Translations under genes and position numbers: made by a program | NCBI GenBank assembly: GCA_051251595.1 | Contig: JBPOFA010000004.1 | Location: forward strand, 124,001-188,000 | Origin: NORP110 sp051251595 | Lineage (GTDB): Bacteria > Pseudomonadota > Alphaproteobacteria > Rhodobacterales > Rhodobacteraceae | DNA length: 64,000 bases | Direction of reading: 5' to 3' | The notes under the pieces: generated by a model | Seen by the model: only the letters and a program-made list of their open reading frames with translations | What the model was told of the DNA's origin: nothing | Database searches by the model: none | In this document: positions 1 through 8,272 of the stretch, one piece after another | How positions within the stretch are numbered: the first letter of the stretch is position 1 | Layout: each line of letters begins with the position of its first letter

Positions 1-41
1 TGCTGGGGCACCGGCTTCAGGCGCAAAGGGTTCGATAGCAT
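1..41 (-). CDS. possible 5' end of a gene cut by the window edge
   Basis: Four bases beyond the stop codon of the upstream minus-strand SDR gene, an ATG opens a frame that reads MLSNPLRLKPVP and runs off the left edge. The close spacing suggests one more member of the same operon. Only about 13 codons are visible, so the product cannot be named and the gene itself is uncertain. Confidence 0.35.
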   Translation of the reverse strand, partial: MLSNPLRLKPVPQ

Positions 42-45
42 TGCC

Positions 46-768
46 TTAGCGAAACAGCCTGTGAAATAATCCAAGCGGCAAATACCGCCCGACAAGAAAG
101 AGCCAGGAAAAAGGGGCCGGGAAGCTGGTGGAAAACCGGCCCGACCGCATGGCCTTGACGACACGTGCCGCAGCTTTTTCGGGCGACATGATAAAGGGCA
201 TCGGGAAATCGTTTTTCGAAGAGAGCCGCGTTGTGATGAAGCCGGGGTTTATGGTTTGCACACGAAGCGGCGTGTCTTTCAAATCCGCATAAAGGTTTTC
301 GCCAAGATGCATCAGGGCCGCCTTGCTGGCGCCATAGCCGATGGCGTTAGGCAGCCCGCGAAATCCCGCAAGCGATCCGATCAAAACAATGTGCCCATGG
401 CCTTGTTTCAGAAAGGCAGGCACGACCTGACCCAGAACCCGCAGACCTCCGGTGAAGTTCACATCTACCATCGAAAGTGCTGACGCATCGTCCCAATCTG
501 TGGCCTTCATCGGCTCATAAAACCCGGCGCAATACACCATTCCGTCGGCGTGACTTGCAGTCGCGGCGGCCTGTGCAAGTGATTTGGGATCGGTCACGTC
601 CAGCTGCAGCGCGCGCGCGTCGGTCAGGCCATTTGCCAGCTCTTCCAGGCGGTCTTGGTTCCGGGCGGACAGGATGAGAGAGGCACCAGCCTTATCCAGC
701 TCTACCGCAATGGCCCGCCCCAGACCTTCGCTTGCGCCAACGATCCAATATGTTTTTCCTTGCAGCAT
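46..768 (-). CDS. SDR family NAD(P)-dependent oxidoreductase
   Basis: A 240-residue classical short-chain dehydrogenase. The cofactor loop GASEGLG lies at residues 11-17, and the catalytic set is Ser132, Tyr145 and Lys149 (YGASK). The C-terminal 25 residues are hydrophobic and aromatic (FSWLFLVGRYLPLGLF), which suggests membrane association. It is the last clearly visible gene of the minus-strand operon that begins at 4502, starting directly next to the stop of the DUF3833 gene. By its place in a sigma-E-type lipid operon, it may reduce or oxidise a modified acyl chain. The substrate is inferred, not seen. Confidence 0.85.
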   Translation of the reverse strand: MLQGKTYWIVGASEGLGRAIAVELDKAGASLILSARNQDRLEELANGLTDARALQLDVTDPKSLAQAAATASHADGMVYCAGFYEPMKATDWDDASALSMVDVNFTGGLRVLGQVVPAFLKQGHGHIVLIGSLAGFRGLPNAIGYGASKAALMHLGENLYADLKDTPLRVQTINPGFITTRLSSKNDFPMPFIMSPEKAAARVVKAMRSGRFSTSFPAPFSWLFLVGRYLPLGLFHRLFR

Positions 769-1320
769 TCAAGCAGTGGTCGGGCGCATCGTGGCGACCA
801 GTTCAGCGACTTTAAAGCCGAATTTGCGCATCTCGGACCGGTTGATGATGTTGCCATTGTCCATCAGATACATCCAGTCCGTGACAGAAAGCACATGCCC
901 GCCAGATCCTTCGGGCAGGCGAATGGTATATTCCATCCGCACCGATTTGCCGTTTTGCACGCCCTTCGCTGTGCCAAGAATGTCATCCGCTGTCGCCGTG
1001 AAGCGGCCGTCATTGCCAAGGCTAAGGTTCCATTTTCGATGTTGGACAGAGCCGCCGGAATAAGTGAAATCCTCGCTCAATGTCCCTGACGCCCCGCGCC
1101 AGTCCCCATTCATCTTGGCGACAAAGCTGGACGCGACGCGGCCCGTTGGACCATAGATGACGCCTTCGCAGTCGATTGGGCCGGACAGATGGGTGCGGAT
1201 GTCAAATGCGGGCAGGGTTCCGTCAAAGTCTTGCGGCTTTTGGGACCGAAACCCAACACGATTGCGCATGAAAAACCACACCAGCGCGACACTGGCAGCG
1301 AACAGAAAAAACTCAAACAT
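769..1320 (-). CDS. DUF3833 family protein
   Basis: A 183-residue protein with an N-terminal hydrophobic segment (MFEFFLFAASVALVWFFM), then a soluble domain with a repeated beta pattern ending near RSEMRKFGFKVAELVATM. This is the DUF3833 family, of unknown function. The gene overlaps the end of the upstream methyltransferase gene by 8 bases and abuts the SDR gene, so it is almost certainly cotranscribed and translationally coupled. The anchor and context suggest a role at the membrane, possibly presenting or binding lipid. I infer this from position only. Confidence 0.75.
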   Translation of the reverse strand: MFEFFLFAASVALVWFFMRNRVGFRSQKPQDFDGTLPAFDIRTHLSGPIDCEGVIYGPTGRVASSFVAKMNGDWRGASGTLSEDFTYSGGSVQHRKWNLSLGNDGRFTATADDILGTAKGVQNGKSVRMEYTIRLPEGSGGHVLSVTDWMYLMDNGNIINRSEMRKFGFKVAELVATMRPTTA

Positions 1321-2470
1321 GGGTCAACTCTAATTGAAGCACATCCGTTTGCTTTACGGCAAACGAAGCGGTGCAAATGCCAAGATAAAAACGCCAGCTT
1401 CTCAGGAACTCTTCGTCATATCCAAGTTTCTTAAGCTGCGGGCTGCGGTCGTTCAGTCGTTGATGCCAAATGGAACAGGTGCGGGCGTAGTCGGCGCCGA
1501 AGGCATGGCTGTCCTTGATGGCCAGGCCAGCGGTTTTGGCCTGTCTTGCAATGATCGCCGGAGACATCAGCATGCCGCCGGGAAAGGCGTAGTTTCGAAT
1601 ATAATCGGCGCTGCGACGGTATATGTCGAAATAGGTGTTGGGAACGGTTATGCTTTGAACAACCGCCCGCCCATTTTCAGCCATACGCGCCTTGAGGGTC
1701 GCGAAATAGGTCGGCCAGAATTGCGGACCGACGGCTTCGACCATTTCGATGGAAACGATGTTTTCATAGGTGCCGGCGCTGTGCCGATAGTCTTGCAACA
1801 AGATATCGGCGCGACCATCCAGCCGTGCATCGGCAAAGCCTTTTTGTTTGGGGGAAATGGTAAGCCCGGTGACGTGCCGTCCGATATTGGCCGCGCGTTC
1901 CGCGAAGCCCCCCCAGCCACAGCCGATTTCAAGAATCCGCTCGCTTGTGCCCATGCGGCCCAGGATCCGGTCGTATTTTCGGTTTTGGGCCCGGTGCAAA
2001 TCCGTGTCGTTATTGGCGAACATAGCGCTGGAATAGGTCATGCCATCGTCAAGCCACTGTTGGAAAAACTCGTTGCCAACGTTTTGATGCGCCCGAATTG
2101 AACGGGCTTTTCCACGTGGTGCGTTCAGCCGCAAAATCTGATGGGCCACCCTGAATTTCAGGCTGTTCCAAAAGCTGGCATAGGCATAGCCGCGAAACTG
2201 CTCGAGGTTAAGCAAGCCGATCGTCGCCAAGTCGGCGATCGATGGCGTGTCCCAAAGGCCCGCGACATATGTTTCGCCCAGTCCGATATCACCACGCGCA
2301 GCGGCGGCAGTGACGACAGACCAATCCCGGATCGTCATCTCTGCCGAGGGCTGCCCGTGGCCAAAGTCGAAAAATTCGCCTTCCGGTGTGCGCAAGCGCA
2401 GCCTGCCAAATTTGATATGCGCACATGTATCCAAGAAATCATGTTTCGCGCGCTGGCTCATGAATAGCAT
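1313..2470 (-). CDS. cyclopropane-fatty-acyl-phospholipid synthase family methyltransferase
   Basis: A 385-residue class I SAM-dependent methyltransferase acting on unsaturated phospholipid acyl chains. The SAM-binding motif EIGCGWGGF is at residues 181-189, preceded by the family hallmark MTYSSAMF at about 144-151. Length matches the Cfa/UfaM family. Its neighbours are DUF1365, a flavin amine-oxidase-like protein and DUF3833, behind an ECF-type promoter. Known homologues in Rhodobacter sphaeroides under RpoE control make methylated unsaturated fatty acids on the way to furan fatty acids. Whether this enzyme makes a cyclopropane or a methylated trans-alkene cannot be read from sequence. A second in-frame ATG at 2461 is possible. 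Confidence 0.9.
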   Translation of the reverse strand: MLFMSQRAKHDFLDTCAHIKFGRLRLRTPEGEFFDFGHGQPSAEMTIRDWSVVTAAAARGDIGLGETYVAGLWDTPSIADLATIGLLNLEQFRGYAYASFWNSLKFRVAHQILRLNAPRGKARSIRAHQNVGNEFFQQWLDDGMTYSSAMFANNDTDLHRAQNRKYDRILGRMGTSERILEIGCGWGGFAERAANIGRHVTGLTISPKQKGFADARLDGRADILLQDYRHSAGTYENIVSIEMVEAVGPQFWPTYFATLKARMAENGRAVVQSITVPNTYFDIYRRSADYIRNYAFPGGMLMSPAIIARQAKTAGLAIKDSHAFGADYARTCSIWHQRLNDRSPQLKKLGYDEEFLRSWRFYLGICTASFAVKQTDVLQLELTHV

Positions 2471-3225
2471 CAGGTGACCTCGTGTTTTGGGGGCTGTGGC
2501 CGGGCCCTATAGCGCGCGCCTTTTGCTTTTAGCTTTATGGCTTGCCAATAGATCAAAGAAATAGTTCTGAGCGTTCCAAGGGGCCGCCGCAGACTGCCCT
2601 TGATCAAGGCCATATTGGTCAGCGGGGCACGCTTTCCAGATAGCGTGGCAATCACGCCTTCGTCGCCATTACGATGCAAAATTCGGATCGATATCTGGTC
2701 AGGCTGAACGTCAAAGTTGAACTCGTAACGGCCCGACACATCCTGAAAAGGCGATACGTGCAACGCTTTAGGGGCGGTGATCTGGCACCCTTGGGTGATG
2801 GGGGCGTTGTTTGGCAAATGGCAGAAATAGGAATGCCGGTCGCCGAATGGTGTCGACACCTCGGCAATGACACCGCAAAGATCTTGCCCCCGCATTGCCA
2901 ACCAAAAGCTGACCGGGTTGAACACATAGCCCAAATAGCTGGGTTGCGTCAGAAGCAAGAGCTGCGTGTCCGCTTGTGAGATCCCATGGCCCGAGAAAAC
3001 TTCGCGCGCCCAGGCGGCTCCGCGTCCCGCAGCGAGCGGACCGCCATGATGCCGGTCATGCACGGAGGCCAGATTAAAGCGGTTGCGTGAAAACAATGCG
3101 GGACCGCGTGTGTTTGTCTCTGGGTCGATCAGGACGAAATCTACGCCATAGCGGAAACTGTTTTTGATTGCTCCGCGCCGCGCATGCGTTGTGACACCTG
3201 CGAAATGTTCTGGTGCGTGGGTCAT
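2470..3225 (-). CDS. DUF1365 domain-containing protein
   Basis: A 251-residue DUF1365 protein. It begins with the family pattern of an aromatic, strand-rich N-terminus (NSFRYGVDFVLID) and contains the conserved FNPVSFW-like segment (YVFNPVSFWLAM). Biochemical function is not established by the sequence. The family is regularly found between an FAD-dependent amine-oxidase-like protein and a cyclopropane synthase, exactly as here. Start overlaps the end of the FAD gene by 4 bases (ATGA), and its stop overlaps the methyltransferase start, so the three are translationally coupled. It may be one of the oxidative steps of acyl-chain modification; this is inference. Confidence 0.85.
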   Translation of the reverse strand: MTHAPEHFAGVTTHARRGAIKNSFRYGVDFVLIDPETNTRGPALFSRNRFNLASVHDRHHGGPLAAGRGAAWAREVFSGHGISQADTQLLLLTQPSYLGYVFNPVSFWLAMRGQDLCGVIAEVSTPFGDRHSYFCHLPNNAPITQGCQITAPKALHVSPFQDVSGRYEFNFDVQPDQISIRILHRNGDEGVIATLSGKRAPLTNMALIKGSLRRPLGTLRTISLIYWQAIKLKAKGARYRARPQPPKHEVT

Positions 3226-4502
3226 GCGATTTGCCGATCCATCATGCGCACAATGCGGGCAGCACTTGCAAAACCGTCCTCGTGAAAACCATGGCGCGTA
3301 TAAGCACCCGCGAACCAGGTGTTGTTGTGCCCCTGGATCTCCATCAGACGCGCCTGTGCTGAAAGGGCCGCGGCGTCAAAGACGGGATGGCGAAAGGACG
3401 TTTCGTCGTAAATCAATTCGTCCTTGATCGGGTGCGACGGGTTGAGCGTTACAAAATGAGGATCATCCTCTGGTATGTTCTGAAGCTTGTTCATCCAATA
3501 GGTAACCCCGATCGTTGGTTCGGGTTTGGTGGTGTCGGCCTGATAGACCCAGCTGGACCACACGGATTTGAGACGCGGCATTTGCGCGACATCGCGGTGC
3601 AGGTAGACTTTGTTGTCCTGAAACCGGATGGAAGAAAGTGCGCTTTGCTCGGTTGGGGTTGGGGTGTCCAACAGCCGCAAGGCTTGGTCAGAGTGGCAGG
3701 CAAAGATCACTTGGTCATATTCTGCGGGCGCGTTTTTGCGGGTCACAACCGTGCAGCCAAGCCCATTGCGGATGACGTTTTGAACAGGTGTCCCGGTGCG
3801 AATGGCCACGCCACGCCCGCGCAGATGATGCTCCATGCGCCGCACGTATTCGATGCTGCCACCGTCGACCGTCCACCATTGGTGCTGCCCGGTTGTGCTA
3901 AGCAGGGCGTGGTTGCGGAAGAACTGGACAAGCGTTCTGGCCGGAAACCCGCGAATTTCCGACGGTGGCGTGGACCAAATCGCACCACAAAGCGGCATGA
4001 GGTAGAATTTCTGAAACCAATCGCCCAGCTGCATGTCATGCATCAGTTCGCCGATCGTGGCGGTGTCGTCTTTGGCAAGCGCTTCGGCCTTGGCGTTAAA
4101 GCGCAAGATGTCCCGGACCATTTTGGCAAAGCCGGGACGAAACAGGTTTCGCTTTTGCGCAACCATGGCTTTCAGGCTGCCGAAACCATATTCGATCTTG
4201 CCGCCGTCGATGGTCGCACCAAAGCTCATGTCGCTTTTGGCAACGGGTACATCGAGGTCCTGAAACATGCGTGTCAGGTGCGGGTAATTGGTGTAGTTGA
4301 AAACGATGAACCCCGTGTCCACGGGCTGATCATTGCGGCGACCGGCGATGATTGTGCGCGCATGTCCACCCAGACGCGGATCAGCCTCGTACAAAGTAAC
4401 CGCGTGATGCGGCGCCAGTAAGTAGGCTGCAGCCAGACCGGAAATACCCCCGCCAATGATTGCAATGCGTTGTGGCCGAATTGGCTGGGCGTCAAAGGAC
4501 AT
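3222..4502 (-). CDS. FAD-dependent amine-oxidase-like oxidoreductase, first gene of lipid operon
   Basis: A 426-residue flavoprotein. The ADP-binding motif IAIIGGGISGLAAAYLL lies near the N-terminus, followed by an acidic strand end (LYEADPRLGGHA). The C-terminal end fits the amine oxidase/phytoene desaturase fold (NTWFAGAYTRHGFHEDGF). I place the start at 4502 because the frame upstream would cross the promoter and an upstream GGAG sits about 7 bases before this ATG. An upstream in-frame extension to 4634 is rejected. In Rhodobacter a protein of this operon type desaturates methylated acyl chains (UfaD-like); which gene here plays that part is inference. Confidence 0.85.
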   Translation of the reverse strand: MSFDAQPIRPQRIAIIGGGISGLAAAYLLAPHHAVTLYEADPRLGGHARTIIAGRRNDQPVDTGFIVFNYTNYPHLTRMFQDLDVPVAKSDMSFGATIDGGKIEYGFGSLKAMVAQKRNLFRPGFAKMVRDILRFNAKAEALAKDDTATIGELMHDMQLGDWFQKFYLMPLCGAIWSTPPSEIRGFPARTLVQFFRNHALLSTTGQHQWWTVDGGSIEYVRRMEHHLRGRGVAIRTGTPVQNVIRNGLGCTVVTRKNAPAEYDQVIFACHSDQALRLLDTPTPTEQSALSSIRFQDNKVYLHRDVAQMPRLKSVWSSWVYQADTTKPEPTIGVTYWMNKLQNIPEDDPHFVTLNPSHPIKDELIYDETSFRHPVFDAAALSAQARLMEIQGHNNTWFAGAYTRHGFHEDGFASAARIVRMMDRQIA

Positions 4503-4528
4503 CAGTGCTCCATGGATTGTTGTTATAT

Positions 4529-4558
4529 GTTTTACGCAGGAAAGACAAAAATAGATCA
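4529..4558 (-). promoter_or_regulatory. putative sigma-E (ECF) promoter for the lipid operon
   Basis: On the minus strand TGATCT (4553-4558) and TAAAAC (4529-4534) are separated by exactly 18 bases. This agrees with the TGATC-N18-TA pattern remembered for RpoE-ChrR promoters of Rhodobacter. Transcription would start near 4522, giving a 20-base leader before the ATG at 4502. Confidence 0.65.
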
Positions 4559-4565
4559 ATAAAAA

Positions 4566-4595
4566 TGATCCGTATTTTGGTTTGTTGCGTAGAGT
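4566..4595 (+). promoter_or_regulatory. putative sigma-E (ECF) autoregulatory promoter for rpoE-chrR
   Basis: TGATCC (4566-4571) and TAGAGT (4590-4595) are separated by 18 bases, the same spacing as the divergent promoter next to it. Transcription would begin near 4602, which rules out start codons at 4582 or 4600 and supports the TTG at 4675. Confidence 0.65.
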
Positions 4596-4674
4596 GTGTA
4601 TGTTAGCTTTGAAAACACATAATGAGAGCGCCAAAAAACGAGCGTTTGATGGGCATCTGGGGGGTGAGATTAAG

Positions 4675-5232
4675 TTGACGGCACCGACCGCCGAACTGTC
4701 TCAGGAAACGATATGGATGGTTGCCGTGCGTGATGCGCGGGACAAAACTGCGTTTGCTGCCCTTTTTGATCATTTCGCCCCGCGTTTAAAGGGGTTTGTC
4801 ATGCGGTCCGGATTGTCTGCGGCGCAGGCCGAAGAGATTGTTCAGGATGTAATGCTGACGATTTGGCGAAAATCAGAACAATTTGATCCACATCGCGCCC
4901 AGGTTTCCGCTTGGATCTATCAGATAACACGCAACAAACAGATTGATCTGATCCGCAAAGAACGTCGTCCGGTACCGGAAGAGCTGACGCAAGATGACCA
5001 GGTAGAACCCGATGCCAGTCAAATGCTGGCCGTGGAACAAGAAGCTGGACAACTCAAAAAAGCGCTTTCTCGCTTGAAACCCGATCAAAGGGCGATAATT
5101 GAAAAAGCGTATCTGGGCGAACTCACCCATCAGGAAATCAGCAAGCAAACCGGCTTGCCTCTTGGAACAATAAAGTCGCGCATCCGTTTAGGGCTGGAAC
5201 GGTTGCGTCATGAATTAAGTGGAATGCGATAA
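4675..5232 (+). CDS. rpoE: ECF RNA polymerase sigma factor, RpoE (ChrR-partnered) type
   Basis: An ECF sigma factor of 185 residues from the TTG start chosen here. Region 2 covers FAALFDHFAPRLKGF, AEEIVQDVMLTIWRK and the -10 recognition helix WIYQITRNKQIDLIRK; region 4 carries the helix-turn-helix LTHQEISKQTGLPLGTIKSR. The frame is open further upstream to 4582, but the putative promoter lies there, and GGTGAG is placed well before the TTG at 4675. The anti-sigma gene follows with a one-base gap. In Rhodobacter this pair responds to singlet oxygen and organic hydroperoxide. Similar pairs elsewhere use the same promoters, as the two TGATC sites here suggest. Confidence 0.9.
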   Translation: MTAPTAELSQETIWMVAVRDARDKTAFAALFDHFAPRLKGFVMRSGLSAAQAEEIVQDVMLTIWRKSEQFDPHRAQVSAWIYQITRNKQIDLIRKERRPVPEELTQDDQVEPDASQMLAVEQEAGQLKKALSRLKPDQRAIIEKAYLGELTHQEISKQTGLPLGTIKSRIRLGLERLRHELSGMR

Positions 5233-5233
5233 G

Positions 5234-5869
5234 ATGACCGCGATCAATCACCATATACCCGACGCGATTTTGGCCAGCTATGCTGCCGGAAACCTCAATG
5301 GCCCGTTCGGGCTTGTTGTGGCTGCGCATATCTCAATGTGTCTGGACTGCCGCGCCGCAGTTGAAGCCCATCATGCCGTGGGCGGCGCTGTGTTAGAAAC
5401 CGTCTCAGAGGAAGAAATTTCCGCCGACATGAAATCAAGCATCCTGGCCCAGCTTGATGCGCCGGTTGTTCCGCAGCCGTCTTTCCAACGGTCCGGTATT
5501 TATCCCGGCCCTGTCGTCGAGGCGTTGAAGGGAAAATCGCCGAAATGGAAGTCGGTTGGGATGGGCGTGAAACAAAACATTTTGTCGGCCAATGACGAAG
5601 GGTCTGTGCGGTTGCTGTATATTCCGCCTGGGCAGGAAATGGTGGATCACAGCCATAACGGGTTAGAGCTGACTTTGGTGCTGCAGGGCAGCTTTAGTGA
5701 CAGTATGGGGGAATTCAACGTGGGCGATGTAGAGGTTGGGGATCACCACCTTGAACATACGCCTGTTGCGGGGCCGGATATTGCCTGTATTTGTCTGGCT
5801 GCGACAGATGCCCCATTGCGGTTCAATGGCTTGTTGCCAAGATTGCTGCAACCGCTGTTTCGGATCTGA
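5234..5869 (+). CDS. chrR: ChrR-type zinc anti-sigma factor with cupin domain
   Basis: A 211-residue cytoplasmic anti-sigma factor. The N-terminal zinc-binding anti-sigma domain has His6/His7 and the H32-x3-C36-x2-C39 motif, matching the known zinc ligands of R. sphaeroides ChrR. The C-terminal cupin has H-x-H-x3-E in DHSHNGLELTLVLQGS and a later HHLEH. I start at ATG 5234; an in-frame GTG at 5219 inside rpoE is less likely. It should bind and silence the sigma factor encoded just upstream until singlet oxygen or a related signal arrives. Confidence 0.92.
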   Translation: MTAINHHIPDAILASYAAGNLNGPFGLVVAAHISMCLDCRAAVEAHHAVGGAVLETVSEEEISADMKSSILAQLDAPVVPQPSFQRSGIYPGPVVEALKGKSPKWKSVGMGVKQNILSANDEGSVRLLYIPPGQEMVDHSHNGLELTLVLQGSFSDSMGEFNVGDVEVGDHHLEHTPVAGPDIACICLAATDAPLRFNGLLPRLLQPLFRI

Positions 5870-5894
5870 CATTTATCCACAATTTAGCGTTTCA

Positions 5895-5930
5895 GAAATC
5901 CGCCGTTTCATCGGCGGATTTCTTTTTTTT
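5895..5930 (+). terminator. rho-independent terminator after chrR
   Basis: An 11-bp stem (GAAATCCGCCG / CGGCGGATTTC) with a 6-base loop, followed by eight T residues. It lies 26 bases after the chrR stop and should end the rpoE-chrR transcript. Confidence 0.9.
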
Positions 5931-6048
5931 CAATAGGTTGCGAAATAATTGTAACGTGTCCGTGATCATGTGAACCAAGCCCGGTTTTGCACCGTACCCT
6001 TCATACAAACCAAAACAAACACGCACAAAATTCCTGTGGAGGGACATA

Positions 6049-6564
6049 ATGAAAAACACGATCAAAACTACAGTTGCCGCTTTTGCATTCGCCGCATCTG
6101 CCAGTGCCGCAATGGCCGAGAATATCGTTGAAATCGCAGCCGGGGACGAGCGTTTTTCAACGCTCGTCGCAGCCGTACAAGCCGCTGGTTTGGCTGAAAC
6201 CCTGTCTGGCCCTGGTCCATTCACGGTCTATGCCCCGGTCAACGACGCCTTTGCAGCCTTGCCTGCTGGCACAGTCGACACATTGCTGTTGCCTGAAAAC
6301 AAGGATCAGTTGACGAATGTTCTGTTGTACCACGTGGATGATCGCAAGCTTACGGCGTCCATGATCCCGGCTGGGTCCAACTATTTCAAACCTATCCTTG
6401 CAACGGAACGTCTTTGCATCACGGCTGGCGCAGATGGCGTTACAATCGCGGACGGAACCGGTGATGTGGCCAATGTCATCATTGCAGATATCATGGCGGA
6501 TAACGGCGTGATCCATGTGGTAGACAAGGTCCTGCTGCCAGGTACGCGCCCGGCCTGCCACTGA
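6049..6564 (+). CDS. secreted fasciclin (FAS1) domain protein
   Basis: A 171-residue single-FAS1 protein with an N-terminal signal peptide (residues 1 to about 23, ending in AAMA before ENIVEIA). The fold is marked by the H1-type stretch FTVYAPVNDAFAALPAG, YHVDDRKLTA, and the closing motif GVIHVVDKVLLP. Such proteins are exported and thought to act in adhesion or surface interaction; exact function is unknown. RBS GGAGG precedes the ATG. It has its own terminator on both sides, so it is a single-gene unit. FAS1 genes occur near rpoE-chrR in related genomes, but I see no sigma-E-like promoter here. Confidence 0.9.
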   Translation: MKNTIKTTVAAFAFAASASAAMAENIVEIAAGDERFSTLVAAVQAAGLAETLSGPGPFTVYAPVNDAFAALPAGTVDTLLLPENKDQLTNVLLYHVDDRKLTASMIPAGSNYFKPILATERLCITAGADGVTIADGTGDVANVIIADIMADNGVIHVVDKVLLPGTRPACH

Positions 6565-6574
6565 TTTTACAGAG

Positions 6575-6606
6575 GCGCCCCTGGCTTGTCCGGGGGCGCT
6601 TTGTTT
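6575..6606 (+). terminator. terminator after fasciclin gene
   Basis: A GC-rich stem (GCGCCCCTGG paired with CCGGGGGCGC, one G-T pair) with a 5-base loop, followed by CTTTGTTT. A moderate rho-independent terminator. Confidence 0.7.
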
Positions 6607-6704
6607 CGGCCGTTCTGCCGCAGAAATATCCCCATTTGACATTGACAAGATGAGCCGTACCCGGTCGAGTCACGCGGGTTAAAACGCGCATCGAGGATGT
6701 TGGG

Positions 6705-8168
6705 ATGGCTGAAGATATGTTCATTGGGGTGGATGTCGGAACCACCTCGCTTAAGGCGGGTCTATTTGCGGCCAGCGGTCGCCAGTTGGACAGCTTTAGC
6801 GCGGCCCATCCGACCCGCCGGACGCGCCCCGGCTGGGTCGAACAGGATCCGGACATTTGGGTCGATCTGATCCGCGCCGCCTTGTCTGGATTTGCATCCA
6901 AGCGTGACCTGTCTGGATTGAAATCCATCGGCATCACCTCGCAAGTAAACACCCATATTTTCGTCGATCAGGCTGGCCAAGCCCTGACCCCGGCCATTGT
7001 CTGGCAAGACGGGCGCTGCGCCGAGGCGGCGGCTGCGCTGGATGCACAAATCAGCGATGCCGACCGGATTGCTTGGTGGGGGGCGCCGATGCCCATTGAC
7101 GCCAGCCATTGTCTTGCCCGGATGAAATGGATTGCGGATAACGAACCAAAGATTTGGGACAAAACGAAATGGGTGATGCTGCCCAAGGATTATTGCATCC
7201 TGAAACTGACGGGCGAGGCCGTCACGGACCCAATTTCCAATATCGGCATGGTTGATCTTGACCTGAACTATATCCCGAAACTTTTGGATAGGGTGCCGGG
7301 CTCTGCCATGAAATTACCACGGCTGGCGCGGGATACAGACATTGCAGGCGTCGTGAAGCAAGGCCAACCTGCGGAAAACGTGCCCGTTGCCGTTTCCACA
7401 ATGGATGCCTGGTCGGGCATTTGCGGTGTTGGTGTTAACGAACCGGGAGAGGCCTTTTACCTGAGCGGCACAAGTGAGGTCTTGGGCGTCGTGTCAGAGG
7501 ACATCACGCCGACCCCAGGCATTTTGGTATTTCCAAAAGTTGGGCATATGCGTGTTCACGTTGGCCCGACCCAATCGGGCGGGGCCTCTGTCTTATGGTA
7601 TTGCGACGTGTTTGATGTGACGCCAAAGCAGATGGCAGAGCTGGTGGAGGGAATGGATCGATCCAGCCCCGCGCCGTTGTTTTTGCCCCATCTGCAAGGG
7701 GAACGTGCGCCGCTTTGGGATATCGATGCCCGCGGGACGTTGCTGGGTATGAACGCAAACACCGGCAAGGCAGAGATCGCCCGCGCCGTTTATGAAGGCG
7801 TTGCGTTTTCCGCCCGTTTGTTGGCCCAGTCATTGGAGCATTCAGCAGGTGGGGACATCACGTCGTTCAACTGCGGCGGTGGCGGGTTTCAGTCTGATGT
7901 GTGGAACCAGATCCGCGCCGATGTTCTGGGGGTTCCGTTGAAACGCACCAATGTTAACGATCCCGGCGTGCTGGGCGCGGCGATTATGTCTGCGGTGGCG
8001 GCTGAAATTTACCCTGACCTAAGCGCTGCATTGGCCGAGATTGTGGCCTTTGATCGAACCTACCTGCCAGATCCGGCGCAGAAAACGCGCTATGATACGA
8101 TGTTCCAGTTGTATCAGGATGCCTATTTTGCCGCGCGCGATATCAACCACAAACTGGCAAGTTTCTGA
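6705..8168 (+). CDS. xylB: FGGY-family sugar kinase, probable xylulokinase
   Basis: A 487-residue FGGY carbohydrate kinase, the usual length for xylulokinase. The N-terminal phosphate loop is IGVDVGTTSLKAG (residue 7 onward), and the C-terminal half has GTSEVLGV and the FGGY-type NCGGGGFQSDVWNQIRADVLG. It would phosphorylate a pentulose such as D-xylulose. The next genes encode a ribose/xylose-type ABC importer, so kinase and importer probably serve the same sugar or polyol. No isomerase is present, which leaves room for a ketose or a polyol with a separate dehydrogenase. Substrate is therefore an inference. Confidence 0.8.
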   Translation: MAEDMFIGVDVGTTSLKAGLFAASGRQLDSFSAAHPTRRTRPGWVEQDPDIWVDLIRAALSGFASKRDLSGLKSIGITSQVNTHIFVDQAGQALTPAIVWQDGRCAEAAAALDAQISDADRIAWWGAPMPIDASHCLARMKWIADNEPKIWDKTKWVMLPKDYCILKLTGEAVTDPISNIGMVDLDLNYIPKLLDRVPGSAMKLPRLARDTDIAGVVKQGQPAENVPVAVSTMDAWSGICGVGVNEPGEAFYLSGTSEVLGVVSEDITPTPGILVFPKVGHMRVHVGPTQSGGASVLWYCDVFDVTPKQMAELVEGMDRSSPAPLFLPHLQGERAPLWDIDARGTLLGMNANTGKAEIARAVYEGVAFSARLLAQSLEHSAGGDITSFNCGGGGFQSDVWNQIRADVLGVPLKRTNVNDPGVLGAAIMSAVAAEIYPDLSAALAEIVAFDRTYLPDPAQKTRYDTMFQLYQDAYFAARDINHKLASF

Positions 8169-8272
8169 TTTTCCGCCGAATGTCGCTTTCGCTTTCCCTG
8201 GATTTGGCATTAAGGTTCTGACCGGACAGATGCGGCATTGAACGCAACGACAATTGCAATGGAGGAACGGCG

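Noticed and set aside
3387..4421. Long plus-strand open frame opposite the FAD enzyme gene
   Set aside because: No family-like sequence and no ribosome binding site; it mirrors a well-supported coding frame.
4503..4634. Longer N-terminus for the FAD enzyme starting at 4634
   Set aside because: It covers both putative sigma-E promoters; the FAD motif and a GGAG site fit the ATG at 4502.
5963..5992. TGATCA before the fasciclin gene as a further sigma-E promoter
   Set aside because: No TA-type -10 is found 18 bases downstream (TTGCAC).
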